Source: Bimuria novae-zelandiae CBS 107.79 (taxonomy: Eukaryota > Ascomycota > Dothideomycetes > Pleosporales > Didymosphaeriaceae). Taken from it: DNA of 64,000 bases. Every line of letters starts with the position of its first letter. The first letter of the stretch is position 1. The stretch is taken from positions 183,971 through 247,970 of the forward strand of contig ML976738.1 in the NCBI GenBank assembly GCA_010015655.1. The letters are read 5' to 3'. Below are positions 1-11,179 of the stretch, in pieces. Made by a program: the position numbers and the translations under genes. The notes beneath the pieces were generated by a model. That model saw only the letters and a program-made list of their open reading frames with translations. It did no database searches and was not told where the DNA came from.

Positions 1-2857
1 GCCTTCCCGGAGCCATCTGAGGCCTGCAGTTCTTGATCGCGCAACAACGTTCGACTTTCAGAATTCTGTGCACGCGGGTTAGGAGCCCATGGGGCCAGCC
101 CCCCTTCCATGAGAGGATTCTCGCACGCTCCAGATGTCCAGGTCCACGCGGCACAAGGTCGAGCCTGGAACACAGATTCAGGAGTAGACGATGTAACAAT
201 CATCGCGGGAAATCATGCAGTACGACAGCTGGATCTCTCGCTGTCCGGGCTCCAATCAAACACGCATGCACTGAGCAATTTTTTCATTCGCCAGGTTATC
301 TGAATGGCCACCATGCACCCCGCGCCGCCATCTAGAACATCTCACCGCTGGAAGGATATGCACAAAGTCCATTTTGCACACCGTATACCGGACCTAGGAC
401 GCCGTGTATACTCCCTGATGTCGCCGTGAGATTTGTTGTGGAAGCCCGAGCTCTCTCCCCACTATCCAAAGATACATCCTACCCACGTGCTGGCCCCAAA
501 ATGGGAATGCCCAACCCCCAACACATTGTCAGGGTTAATTATAGCCTTAGGAAATTAAAGTTTCGGCCCGGATACCGCACGTGTGCAGTTCAGAAGTTGC
601 GGCTGCGCGTGTATTGCCCTGGAGGAGTAGCGTGGAGGGAGTCTTATTGATTGTCAAAGATGGTATCAGCGAGCGAAACACGAGAATGGAAGGTGTTTGT
701 GGCGCCGGGTGGGATTCCAGGCGCCCATTTAAGGACTGCGAGGGCGTTATGTAATACATTGCGTTCGAATTGCTGCGTGGGTAGGCGGATTGGGAAATGG
801 ATGAGGATACATGGAACGTTAAGAGAAGGCTCTCGTATACGACGGATGGTGACGTCCAGATTCTTCACCAACAGATCTATGGCGCAGCCGCCACGCTGAG
901 AGCGAACCTGGTTGCTGGGTCCATCTCCCTCGCCCACAAGACGCCGTCTATCGAATCGCAGCACGCGAGTGCGCGACGCCAGAACGTGCGCCCTCCTCCT
1001 GTACGACTTTGCTCCTAGCACGCCGGTACTCCTCGCTCTGGACTCGATATGCTTAGCAAGCCCAGCTGAGCGCTTTCTGCAGCGCCGTACTACACGCCTC
1101 CATCGTCGGCGTTGCGCGCACCATCACCGTGCAGCCTTCCATGTCATATAGAAGACGAAAGCGTCTCGCCGCTGTGCAACACAACGAGCCTCTCCCATGG
1201 CGTCCTAACACATTCCATTTGACCGGGCCCTTTGGCGTTCTCCTTCACGACAGCCACCTCTTCCCCGCACAGCATCGCGAAAACTGCCTGCGTACCATCT
1301 CCATGCTCACAGTCGCACAATCACACTTCTGCGCCCGAACCCCTGCTTTGGTTCCCATTTATCCGGCATGGCGTCGCAGATTCCGATCGCGGTTCCAGCG
1401 CTGTGGGAAGGCAGGCGTCGATGGCGCGTTAAAAGCACCCTGCAGCTTTGTTCCATCGTAGCTGTGGTTGTGGAGGGATCGCGGGATGGTGGGAACCGGG
1501 GCTGGTATGTTGTGTTTTTTTGTACTAAGGTACCGACGCCGTCTTTTGCCTAAATCGGGCGTGATGTATGAGATGCAATATTGGGGATAAGGAACATGTC
1601 AGGGACCGGGTGCGATGCACGCGAGGTTGGAAATGTCCTAGGAAGCCTTTGTAGGTTGGTGTGGAGGAGTCCCGAGAGATTGGGGAACAGCGGCTCGGGT
1701 TCGGTTTGCAGGCTGAGGATGTTTGAGGAGCGTGAGGGAGTAGATGTGCTTGTTTCTGTCCTGCTGTGCAGCTGGTGTGTGATAATGCACCTGGCCGTTA
1801 ATGCTGGCATCCTAATGTTCTTGGGTGGGGCACAGCATTGTGGTAGGGTGTGAAGAAGGTGCCATGGGTTCGAGTGCAATGGAGAGCGGACGATTCCCTG
1901 AGACTCGCGGAGATGGACGCATCAATCTGCAGTTCGTTGGCATCACTGCTGCGCATCTGCTCCATACCGATCAGACTCACCACATCCTTGGTACGTAGAA
2001 TTCCACGCACACGACACATGCAATATCCCTACAACTTCCATTCCTATTTCAAAATCCCCTACCCCTCGTCCGATCTCAGATCGCCTGATGTAAGATCCTT
2101 CGTCGCCAAACGCACGCCTCGTCCTTTCCCCCAGCCTCGTCAGCTCTATCTCACCCTCAATCGGCCCGACTCACCCTCCCACTAGGTCTCCTCCCCGACA
2201 GCGCATCCATAACTTCCGAACCTTTCCTTTTGACGGCCCGAGTCCAATCTCCCCGCCCACAATCCCGGGTAATGCACCCTACAAAGCTTATCGCGACATC
2301 ACGTACCGCGACCCCACGTGCTCCACAGTTCCCTGTCAGCGCCAGCACGCAGCCGCGCTCCACCCTCACCTGTGAGAGGTGGTAGTCGCCGACCAGAGAA
2401 CTCTAGCATACCACGCGATTGGGCTCCTGAAGTGTGGAGAGTGCAGCCCGGCGCAGGTGCGCAGACACATGATCTCACACACGTATTATGATGAAGTGAT
2501 GCAGCAATTGTAGAGCAGGAGGTGGAGACGGCAGGGTGAGGCGTGGCGTCGCTTGCAGATACCTTATCCGCGACGCCGTGCATACAGCCCAGCCCGTTGG
2601 GGTAGGACTCGGCAGCGGGACGTCGCTTAGCTACCCTTGATCTCGAGTCGCGGAGACGTTGAGCGGAGGATGCGGAGGATGCGCCGGGCGCGCGATAAGG
2701 GCAGATAGGTAGGTTAACGGAGGAGATATCGAGGGTTGGGACGCGTGAGATGATTGATAGATGTCAAGGCTTAGATAGAGGGGTTGCGGGGCTGGCAGGA
2801 GATAGACTGCGGTGTCGTGCGAGGTCATCTGTGCAAGCCACCGCGATGGCTTGCATG
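1..2857. other. No recognisable gene; balanced-GC intergenic DNA
   Basis: Only short open frames occur on both strands, none longer than about 125 codons. None shows a family motif, a plausible spliced continuation or a targeting signal. The stretch is not AT-rich and lacks the dense stop conversions of the blocks further right. It could be a long promoter or UTR region, or an old relic. I see no tRNA-like A/B boxes and no long repeats. Confidence 0.5.
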
Positions 2858-2865
2858 ATCGTTCA

Positions 2866-2993
2866 CAGAGTTGGCAACAAGCAAGCGATAGGCAGATTGA
2901 TTACCAGATTAGAACTGGCACGGACCTGAGGGTGATCTTTCAACGCTTAATATAGTACTCAATCTGCCTATTGCTTGCTTGTTGCTAACTCTG
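2866..2993. mobile_element. hAT-type MITE (128 bp)
   Basis: The ends form 35-bp terminal inverted repeats, 2866-2900 and 2959-2993, with two mismatches. They begin CAGAGTTRGCAACAAGC. The element is flanked by a perfect 8-bp direct repeat, ATCGTTCA, at 2858-2865 and 2994-3001. An 8-bp target duplication with TIRs starting CAGAG is the known signature of the hAT superfamily. The interior is under 60 bp and cannot code, so this is a non-autonomous element needing a transposase from elsewhere. The two base differences between the TIRs suggest a fairly recent insertion. Confidence 0.88.
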
Positions 2994-3893
2994 ATCGTTC
3001 AGAGTGCGCGTTTTCCAATGGAGAAGCATGGAGATGGAATGCACGTCTATGGAGCGGACAGTCTGGTCTGTTGTTGGCGCTCATTGGGAGGAGGGCAGCG
3101 TGACACCTGGTGTCCTCGCTACCATAGGTAGAAGATATCACAGTACGCCCATGAAGAGCACTATCGGTACTGGTTTCTCCTTCATCCTCATCGTCGGCCA
3201 TACAAATTATACAACGCACGCACACTTGGTAATACAAGGGGCAATCTCAAGAATCATACTCATCACGTGACCTACCAAGACTTTAAGTGAGTCTCTTCAG
3301 AGTCTCTCAAGGCGTCAACTCTACTACTTTGACATCTACTTTCTCACCCACTATGACCGATTTCTATGCCAAAAAAGGTCCCTCTACTTTTACAGGCGCC
3401 CAATTAGGTGCTATCGTTGTTCTCCGCCGAAAATATGGCCTTACTTACCCCGAAATCTCTGCCAATTTGGGCATCTCTGACTCGGCTGCTGGACAGGCGT
3501 ACAGACGCATCCAAAACCTCGCAAAGGGCGACTCTGTGCAGGAATTACTTGCGACAGCAGCTAGAGTAAGGCCTCAAGGGCGCCCACCAAAGGTGCGCAA
3601 TAGCTCCACACTCAGCGCAAAGCTACAGGACAAGATTATACATTTAGCACTTACCGCGTATATAAAGCTATCCAGCACCTCTGCGCGGAAGCGGGTATCA
3701 CGCTAAGCAAAAACACTGTCCTTAAGATTGCTTATAAGCACCGCGATAGCTATTATAATTACGCTATAACTTATAATATACGCCCTAAAAAACTAGTACT
3801 TAATAATAATAATAAAAATAACTTGCTCTCCTATACTAATTAGCTATTTACTAAATATAACCTATACTTTCCACGCCTTATCTTTATCTATTA

Positions 3894-4338
3894 TGTTACG
3901 GACCAGAAGTCGACGGTGGGACGACAGGCCTTATGACGACAACCAGGCCCCACCTCCGACTTACGTAATGTCCTAGGCTGTCCCAGGCGCCAAGACTATG
4001 GGATATTATGGGACCACGTGACCCAGGGTCACGTGACGTCCCAGGAAATCCCATGGGATCCCACAAGGTTAGGATATGGGATACCATGGGACTCTATGGG
4101 ACAAGGAGGATATATATACAGGATGGTTTCCTTTATACGCTCCTTGTAGTCAACTGAAATATCTTCTGTGCGAGTACCTTCTCCTATACAGACTGATAGT
4201 TATCTTATTCGCTATAAGATTGGATTGTTCAACCGCGCTTAATTGTCGCATCAACTCGTACCATTGAATAACCCGTGAGACGCCTCATTACCTTACCGCC
4301 CTAACCCGGATCGGACCAAGCGAGTGCACCTCATAACA
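3894..4338 (+). repeat. Solo LTR, Gypsy family A, subfamily A1 (445 bp)
   Basis: This LTR starts TGTTACGG, ends CTCATAACA and is flanked by the 5-bp duplication TATTA (3889-3893, 4339-4343). It is reverse-complementary to the LTRs at 6554, 18633 and 60760 and parallel to 53481. Its last 200 or so bases match the LTRs of the full-length Gypsy element at 40844-47908. No internal sequence adjoins it, so it is a solo LTR left by LTR-LTR recombination. It interrupts the mariner transposase. Confidence 0.92.
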
Positions 4339-4475
4339 TATTATAATAAAACCTTAAAGCCTATTAGTAGGGGTAATATATATAGCGGAAAGTAAAGAAT
4401 CTTATACCTAATTAGGGTTAATAGTAATTAATTTACCTTACTTTTATTACTACTTAAATTTAACTTAATAGTTTA

Positions 4476-4733
4476 TGTAAGGACGAGCGCAGGCTCCTGT
4501 ATCGAAAGAGTAGATGAGGTAAGTTGGCTCTATTTCAGCTACACTAAGATGAGGAGACTATAGGTACATAGGCCAGCAGTGCTTTTGTGCGCTGCCGTTC
4601 GGCACGGAATAACCCTTCGGACCCCATCTGCGCAGGTAGTCTCCCTAGGTATGGGAGGCAGTCGCTCTGGGGCGTAAGGCAGTCGCGCTTAGGCGCGGGA
4701 TCATGTGACCTGCCAGTGTACTGGGCCGTCACA
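4476..4733. repeat. Solo LTR, family B (258 bp)
   Basis: A GC-balanced segment bounded TGTAAGGACG...CCGTCACA sits inside AT-rich mariner sequence. It is flanked by a perfect 5-bp duplication, GTTTA, at 4471-4475 and 4734-4738. TG...CA ends plus a 5-bp duplication mark an LTR. It carries no coding sequence and differs from LTR families A and C in the window. The absence of RIP damage, unlike its host element, shows it arrived later or was too short to be targeted. Confidence 0.85.
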
Positions 4734-5876
4734 GTTTACGCTACTACTTTAATAAATACTACTTACGCCTACTTATAGCCTTATAATATTTAAGCATAAA
4801 ATAATAAAAAAAGTTATAAGAATCTTATATAACGCGTCTTTTATATAAATACTATAATAAAATAAGCTTTTAAAGTGAAACGCGCTTACGCGACTATTAC
4901 TAGCACTATAAAAAAAGTAATAATATAAGATTAATTATAATATTACTTATAATAATAGCTAACGTTAGGTTACTAATAAGATAGTAAGTAAAAAAGGTAA
5001 AGCTTTCTATATAAGCATAAAAAAACTACTTAGCGCTAATAAATTTTATAAAATAAAGGAATTTATATATAAAGGAGTATATATATAAAGGAGGAAAGGT
5101 ATAAATAGTATTTAGTATATAAAAAATATTTTAAAGAAGCACCTATTTCTTTACTATTACGTTATATGTAATAATAATTTAAGCATAATTATTTATTTAA
5201 TTTAAAATAACGTCTATTTTTATATACTAAGTTAATATTATTACTAGCTAAAAATAAAGGCTCTAAAAATTAAATTTAGTCCTTAGCCTTTAAATTCTCT
5301 TAATTTATATTTAATTAAGCGCAATTTTAGGCGTCTAAAAAGATTTTTAGAAAGCTATAAGTGCTACTTAACTTCTGAGGACGCTAAAAAGGCTACTAAG
5401 GAGTACGTACGTTAAGTATAGCAGGATAATAAGGAGATAAGGCAGTATATAGCTAAAAAGCTCTATTTAAGGTACTTTATTAAAGTTATAGAACAGTGCA
5501 AGATAGCAGGTAGCCAGAACAACTTTATAGTATAGTCAAGACATCTCAAAACACCTCATTTTGGTGTATTTGGCGACCTTCCTGATGACGCGGAGATGCC
5601 GACGATTTCGTGTTCCTACCCCTGCAAGAATCCCTGTCGCACGTGACGCGCATGATTCTTGAGATTGCCCCTTGTAACAATTAAGCTTGGATATGATATG
5701 TCTCGCTACCAAGGCGATCTTGAAAATACGCCCCTATATCGAGATTTTGACGACGACAGACCGACGATCGATGCATGCACCAGATCAGCCACCATGTGGG
5801 ATGACGGTAGATTACGATCAGAACCGTAAATGCCGTCAGATTAGAAAAAGATATGCAAGACAAGATGGAATAGGTA

Positions 5877-8194
5877 CTCGCCCCACACGCCAACCGGAGG
5901 TTGACCCTGCGCAGCCCAACGTAACTTCGTAGCCTAACGTAACTTTGTATAGAGAATTGAAATTAATCTGGTCTTTTAACAGCGTAGACTTTAACTATAT
6001 GGACTAATATATAATGGCGTTAGTGTAGCAAGTAGGGCAGGATCCACAGTCATCTCTCTGAGAGATGGGACCCATCGGGACTGATTTTATAGGCTCTGTA
6101 AGTAGGCGTCCTTTTACGTTTTTACAGCCTTTCGAGGAATCTTTTAAGCCTTAAGCTCTATACGATAATTAATTACTTATCGCGCTACTTTAATAGTTAT
6201 TATACTACTTTTTTATACTAGCTTTCTATCCTTAATCTACCTTTTTTATTATTATTAAGCTATTATAGTAATATTTATAAAGCCGCGCTTAGCTAGCGCG
6301 AGACTATTAATTAGTAATTATAAGCTTTTTACTTAATATACTACTTCTCTTTAAGGCGCGCGATATTTTTTAATACTACTACTAATATACTATAAGTATA
6401 TTAGTAATAAGGCTTAAATTAATAATAGATAGAACTAATAAGAATAGCGTTTAAATAGGTGCTAGTAGCTTTATATAAATAAGTCTTTAATTAAATAATT
6501 TTTTTTTGCTTTCCTCTAGACGCTTAGGATTATTTTATACTTAAATATATTTATGTTATGAGGCTCTCACACCTTGCTCCGATCCGGGTTAGGGCGGTAA
6601 GGTATCGTGGTGCTTTACGGGTTATTTAGTAGTACGAGTTAATGCGACACTTAGCGCGTGGCTAGACAATCTAATCTTATAATAAATAAGATAACTATTA
6701 GTCTATATAGGAGAACGTACTCGCATAGAAGATATGTAAGTTGACTACAAGGAGCATAACAAAGGAAACCGTCCTGTATATATATCCTCCTTGTCCCATA
6801 GAATCCCACGATGTCCCATAGCCTGGAACCGTGGGATCCCATGGGATTTCCTGGGACATCACGTGGCCTGAGTCACGTGGTCCCACGATGTCCCATGGTC
6901 TTGGCGTCTGGGACAGCATGGGACGTTACGTAAGCCTGAGGTGGGGCTCGGATGCCGTCATAAGGCTCTCCGTCCCACCGTCGACTTTTGGATCGTAACA
7001 ATTTATCTTAATCCTATAGATTATATATAAAAATATAACTTTGTTAAAGTCTATATATTTAATTTAGGCAGCTATTTTTATAGCCTTTTTATAATTCTGT
7101 TTTAATAGCTAAAAATAGTTAACATCTAGAGGCTTTTAATAATATAATAAATATAATAATAATAAAAAGAGAAGTATCTTATAATTATCGTAAAACTATA
7201 TAAACTTAATAGTATAGTAACTACTAAATTTATTAAATATATATAATTATTAGTCGTCTTGCTAGCGTGCGCGTTTATATTTTAAAAAACTTTAGTTATT
7301 TTATTAATATAAAGTTATTAGCGTATCTTAATATTAATATTATAATTATATAGCTATTAGGTAGCGCTATATTTATATACTAATAATAAAAGTAATTAAC
7401 GCCTTATATAATAAGTATTAGTTTAAGTACCTTTATATTATTAGAAATTAATTTAATACTTATAAATTAATTATAAGACGTTATTAACTTAGAGATATAA
7501 AAATAATTTAGCTTTATAATAATAATTTATTAATTACTACTAAGCCCTATACGGGAGATAGTTTTGTCTATATTATAGATATTTAATAGGGTAATGCCAT
7601 AGGTGTATATTACATTTTTAAGTTTAATAAAATAATAGCTATAAGTTTTAAACGTTACTATTACTATATAATTAATATGGTACGACTTTTATCTTGTATA
7701 ATAATAGTTTAGATTTCTTAATAGCTATTATAATAGCTAGTCCTTACTAAATAAAAGATTTTTACTATTAGGGTGCGTATAATTAAGGATAAATTAAGTA
7801 GCGCCTTTTAACTATAGTATAAAGTATAGCATGCTAATACTGTTATAGCGACGTATATATAACTTTAGAGCTTTATTTTAGATCTTTAAAAGTCATAAAT
7901 TCGTGCTATTATAGTTATAGTAGCTAACTTAGCCTTTAGTGCGCGCTTAAAGTTATAAAATAAGCATGCTCTATTCGCGTGCTATAGCTATAAAATTAAG
8001 TATTTTTAAACTAAAAAAACTGAAAAAATAATTAAAAATATACTACTTAATTTTATAGCTTTTACTATAATATTTAGGTATAGTTATAAGTTGTTTATTA
8101 ATAAAATAGAAAAATCTATAGCGTAAAGTTACGTTAAGCTATAAAGTTACGTTGGGCTACGCAGGGCCAACCTCCGGTTGGCGTGTGGGGCAAG
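5877..8194 (-). mobile_element. pogo/Fot1-like DNA transposon, RIP-decayed
   Basis: Long inverted repeats at the ends begin CTYGCCCCACACGCC and continue through CAACCGGAGGTTG into repeats of the ACGTAACTT type (5877 to about 5950 and 8120-8194). TA flanks both ends (5875-5876, 8195-8196). One solo LTR (6554-7000) is nested. Without it the element is about 1.87 kb, the size of Fot1-type elements. On the minus strand at about 7603-7535 the decayed transposase reads NIYNIDKTISRIGLSS, resembling the IYNxDExGFxIG catalytic block of pogo/Fot1 DDE transposases. Stops are dense elsewhere. Confidence 0.82.
6554..7000 (-). repeat. Solo LTR, family A, subfamily A1 (447 bp)
   Basis: This LTR reads TGTTATGAGGCTCTCACACC on the plus strand and ends GGATCGTAACA. 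It is flanked by the 5-bp duplication ATTTA (6549-6553, 7001-7005). It is in inverted orientation to the copy at 3894 and nested within the pogo/Fot1-like element. No internal retroelement sequence adjoins it. Confidence 0.92.
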
Positions 8195-8196
8195 TA

Positions 8197-9645
8197 GAAT
8201 CTTCCTGTTAAGCGAAAGAGAAGGCGGAAATGTCAAGCCGGGACAAGATGCGCAAAGAGCATTCGCGGAGATCCGAAGATCTTCTTGCACAGGTTGTACG
8301 GCACTACGAACTAGCCTAGAGCTCTTGTCTAAGCAGTCTTCGTATTAAGTTTCCCGGGGTACCCTAACATACATGGAATCTCGATATCGTATCTGATATC
8401 GCATCTGATATAGCGTCTGCGAGCGATGTATACCGGGAGACTAGCTTAAACTATTGGCATGCCAGCCTCAAATGGCGTGCTATCAAGCTGGCACCCTCCA
8501 CAAGATGCATCTGCATGAAATCTTTGGTTAATTCCGAAAAAAGGAGCGTTCGTCGTGCGCAGCGGAAACGTCTTCACGTCGTCGCATAGCCGGCATTTCA
8601 AGCCTTCACGTGTGTCCTGAAACGAGTCTGCATAGAAACCTAACTGCCTTGGTCTCTTGGGCGAGTGCCCGTCTTGTTGCCGGTGTTAATGAGCCTCGTT
8701 AGTAGCTTGTGTGTAGCTCTCAAGCCTTTGCAGATCTTGGTGTGGGACGTATCGCGATCGAGCATGCATCAATGATTGAGTTTGTCGAATTGAGATGGAT
8801 CATTTGAAGCGGGATCCGTCGACATCTGCTGTTCAGGGTTTCATAGGCGGTGAAATGGTGTGCTCGAAGAAGTATTGCACACCAACTCTTGATCATGATC
8901 CCAGACGGGACCAATGACGTGATATAGGGACGTATGGGACAGATGCCAACAGTCTCCAGGACTGCTTTCCCCTCTACGACTGCAGGCCAAGCCAAATTCA
9001 AGGCGTGGAGCAGGAACGAAGGAGCGCATATGTAATTCTCGTCACGTGAAGATGCGATCTCCAGCTTCAGGGCTGGCGCTCGAGCGTGTAATGAACAGAT
9101 GGATGGGGTCAGGTCGCGACATGGCGGAATGGCGGAGCGCGTCGAAGGCGTCGCACGCGTGGAACGTCACTCAGGCCTTGATGGCGCACTCATCGTCGAA
9201 GAGTGGTGCTGGGCGAAACGGGAAAACACTGACGACGATGAGGCGATGAAGACAAGAGAAGCTGTCGAGCATGATGTGACATGTTCGCGTCGGTTCGCGA
9301 CGTTCCCGGTCCCGCACCGGAGGAGGAAGGTGGGGCAATTCAGAGGATCTGATTGGCTGTTTCAGTCCACCTGCAGATCGAAATTGGCGACGTTAACGGC
9401 CCAATGCCCCTGTTTTCCTGGTACCTGAGTCCGGGCCCCTCTTTTAATAATACCGCGAGGACGTTGTTGGGTGCGCTCCACGTCTCTCGTTTTGCGCCTC
9501 TGTTGTTTTCGAGCGGGCATCTACCCATAGGAAAGAACCTCCGGTCGTTCGCTCTTTCCTGCGTCGAAATATCTCCATCTCGCAGCTGCCAAAAGTCCAA
9601 GCCCATGCACGTTCCGAAGGGCTGCTCGCCGCCGCCGTCAACACC
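8197..9645. other. Upstream region of ERG3; no gene recognised
   Basis: Balanced-GC sequence follows the edge of the Fot1-like element. Open frames here are short and without recognisable domains. The last several hundred bases probably hold the ERG3 promoter and 5' UTR, but I see no element I can name with confidence. Confidence 0.5.
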
Positions 9646-10818
9646 ATGGACCTCGTCCTCGAAGGCTTCGATACTTTCCTATTCGATCCTATATACGCGA
9701 CTCTTTTACCCGCGAGAACACCGGGTTTGGCCCCCAATGGCACCTTCTCCAGCATGAAGGAGGTGCCCACGGCCATCCCCTATACCACACAAAACAATTG
9801 GGAGTACCAGCCGGCAAGCCAGTACCTGAGCTTCACACCTGGACAGTCTGCGTACATGAGCCAATGGCCCCGCGATGACTGGCGGCGACAGCTGTTGACC
9901 TTGTTCCTCATCACCTGGTACGCCCAATGCGATTATTCCTGGACTCTTGACGCCGCTGACATTTCTCTTCCAGGCTCTTCGGTCTCGTCATCTACTATGT
10001 CTTCGCGTCGCTCTCGTACTTCTTCATCTTCGACAAGGCGACCTTCAACCATCCCAGGTACCTCAAGAACCAGATCCGCCTCGAGATGCGGCAGACGAAC
10101 ATCGCCCTCCCTATAATGGCTGTCTTCACGGCCCCACTCTTCCTCCTCGAAGTCCGTGGATACTCCAAGATATATGACAGTCTCGATGAGGCACCGGGCA
10201 TGTGGTACAACTACATGCAGTTCCCATTCTTCTTGATGTTCACCGACTTCTGCATCTACTGGATTCACCGCGGCCTGCACCATCCGCTGGTATACAAGCA
10301 TCTCCATAAGCCGCACCACAAGGCAAGTCCACTCAGGACCTCCCCTCTTCAGGAGCCATATACTGACTTTGGATATTCAGTGGATCATGCCGACTCCGTA
10401 CGCATCGCACGCTTTCCACCCTTTCGACGGCTACGCGCAGGGTCTCCCATACCACGTCTTCCCGTTCTTGTTCCCACTCCAGAAGTTCGCCTACGTCTTC
10501 CTCTTCATCTTCATCAACATCTGGACTGTTTTGATCCACGATGGCGAATATGTGGCTGACAACCCGATCATCAACGGCGCCGCTTGCCACACGATGCACC
10601 ACTTATACTTCAACTTCAACTACGGCCAGTTCACGACACTCTGGGACCGCCTTGGTGGCAGCTACAGGAAGCCGAACGACGAGCTGTTCCGGAAGGAGCT
10701 CAAGATGTGCCAGACTACGTGGAAGAAGCAGAACCAAGACGTCGATAAGATGATCGTTGAGGTCGAGGGGTCGGATGACAGGAATTACACCCCCGACGAG
10801 CCGAAGAAGGTTCGTTAG
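9646..10818 (+). CDS. ERG3: Delta7-sterol C5(6)-desaturase
   Basis: An ER-membrane di-iron enzyme that introduces the C5-C6 double bond in ergosterol synthesis. Three exons (9646-9917, 9974-10322, 10381-10818) give 352 residues, normal for fungal Erg3. Intron 1 is GT-AG (9918-9973). Intron 2 (10323-10380) begins GCAAGT, a GC-AG intron; its removal restores [20 protein letters not shown]. The three histidine boxes of the fatty-acid-hydroxylase superfamily are intact: HRGLHH (about 189-194), HKPHH (202-206) and HTMHH (277-281). Hydrophobic segments surround them. The start [15 protein letters not shown] fits the family N-terminus. Codon use is normal with no RIP damage, although AT-rich transposons lie on both sides. 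Identification is from family knowledge of the motifs and layout. Confidence 0.95.
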
Positions 10819-11179
10819 GGTGAGTTTCTATCTGCACAATACATCAGCGACGACTATTTGAAACGCCGTTATGAGAAGATGAGGAGTGCGTGCAGTAATG
10901 GCAGGGTTGGCTTTCAAAAGCGTAATACATACCTTTCACAGCGGTCAATGTTCTGCGAAGTGACCAATTTATAAGCACGGGGGGTTTCGAGCGGTCGGCC
11001 TATCGTTCCCGGATAAGAAGCACATTGTAATACTTAGTAATATTGGAGGGAGGCGCGACCCGGCGCCGTCGTCTTGCTATTCGTTGTATATCCCTCGCAC
11101 TGGCAAAGCCGCCCGCTCACGGGCCACCTTTGAACAGCCAATCAAGTGATAGCGCCTGCAAACACTAGATCTGTATTGT
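10819..11179. other. ERG3 3' flank and edge of AT-rich block
   Basis: GC-balanced non-coding sequence runs to about 11160, probably including the ERG3 3' UTR. It gives way sharply to AT-rich sequence at about 11170-11180, where the piggyBac-like element begins. No gene is seen. Confidence 0.5.

Larger units (their letters stand above)
3353..5415 (+). pseudogene. Tc1/mariner-like transposase, interrupted and RIP-mutated
   Basis: The N-terminal part (3353-3706) is open. It encodes a helix-turn-helix-like region (GLTYPEISANLGISDSA) followed by a basic GRPPK-type linker. The frame then shifts near 3665-3700 and continues as LCAEAGITLSKNTVLKIAYK before the solo LTR at 3894. The C-terminal catalytic signature is legible at about 5290: NSLNLYLIKRNFRRLKRF, which matches the Tc1-family NSPDLNPIE...LK pattern after C-to-T and G-to-A changes. 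A conserved helix and ATKEYVR follow. The gene is dead through two insertions, a frameshift and many stops. The ATG at 3353 is inferred; an in-frame upstream ATG lies at 3287. Confidence 0.82.
3235..5674 (+). mobile_element. Tc1/mariner-type DNA transposon, RIP-decayed, with nested LTRs
   Basis: TIRs of about 35 bp lie at 3235-3269 and 5640-5674. The outer 23 bases, starting CAAGGGGCAATC, are identical, followed by three mismatches and then TCACGTG. The element is flanked by TA at 3233-3234 and 5675-5676, the Tc1/mariner target duplication. Two solo LTRs (3894-4338 and 4476-4733) sit inside. Removing them and their duplicated target bases leaves about 1.73 kb, the usual size for an autonomous Tc1/mariner element. 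The first 0.5 kb is little mutated, while the rest is strongly AT-shifted. Confidence 0.9.

Noticed and set aside
3894..7000. The inverted LTR copies at 3894 and 6554 as the ends of one DNA transposon
   Set aside because: Each has its own 5-bp duplication and lies in a different host element, so they are independent solo LTRs.
9046..9428. Short open frames upstream of ERG3 as a separate gene
   Set aside because: Overlapping frames on both strands, no motif, and position consistent with promoter and 5' UTR.
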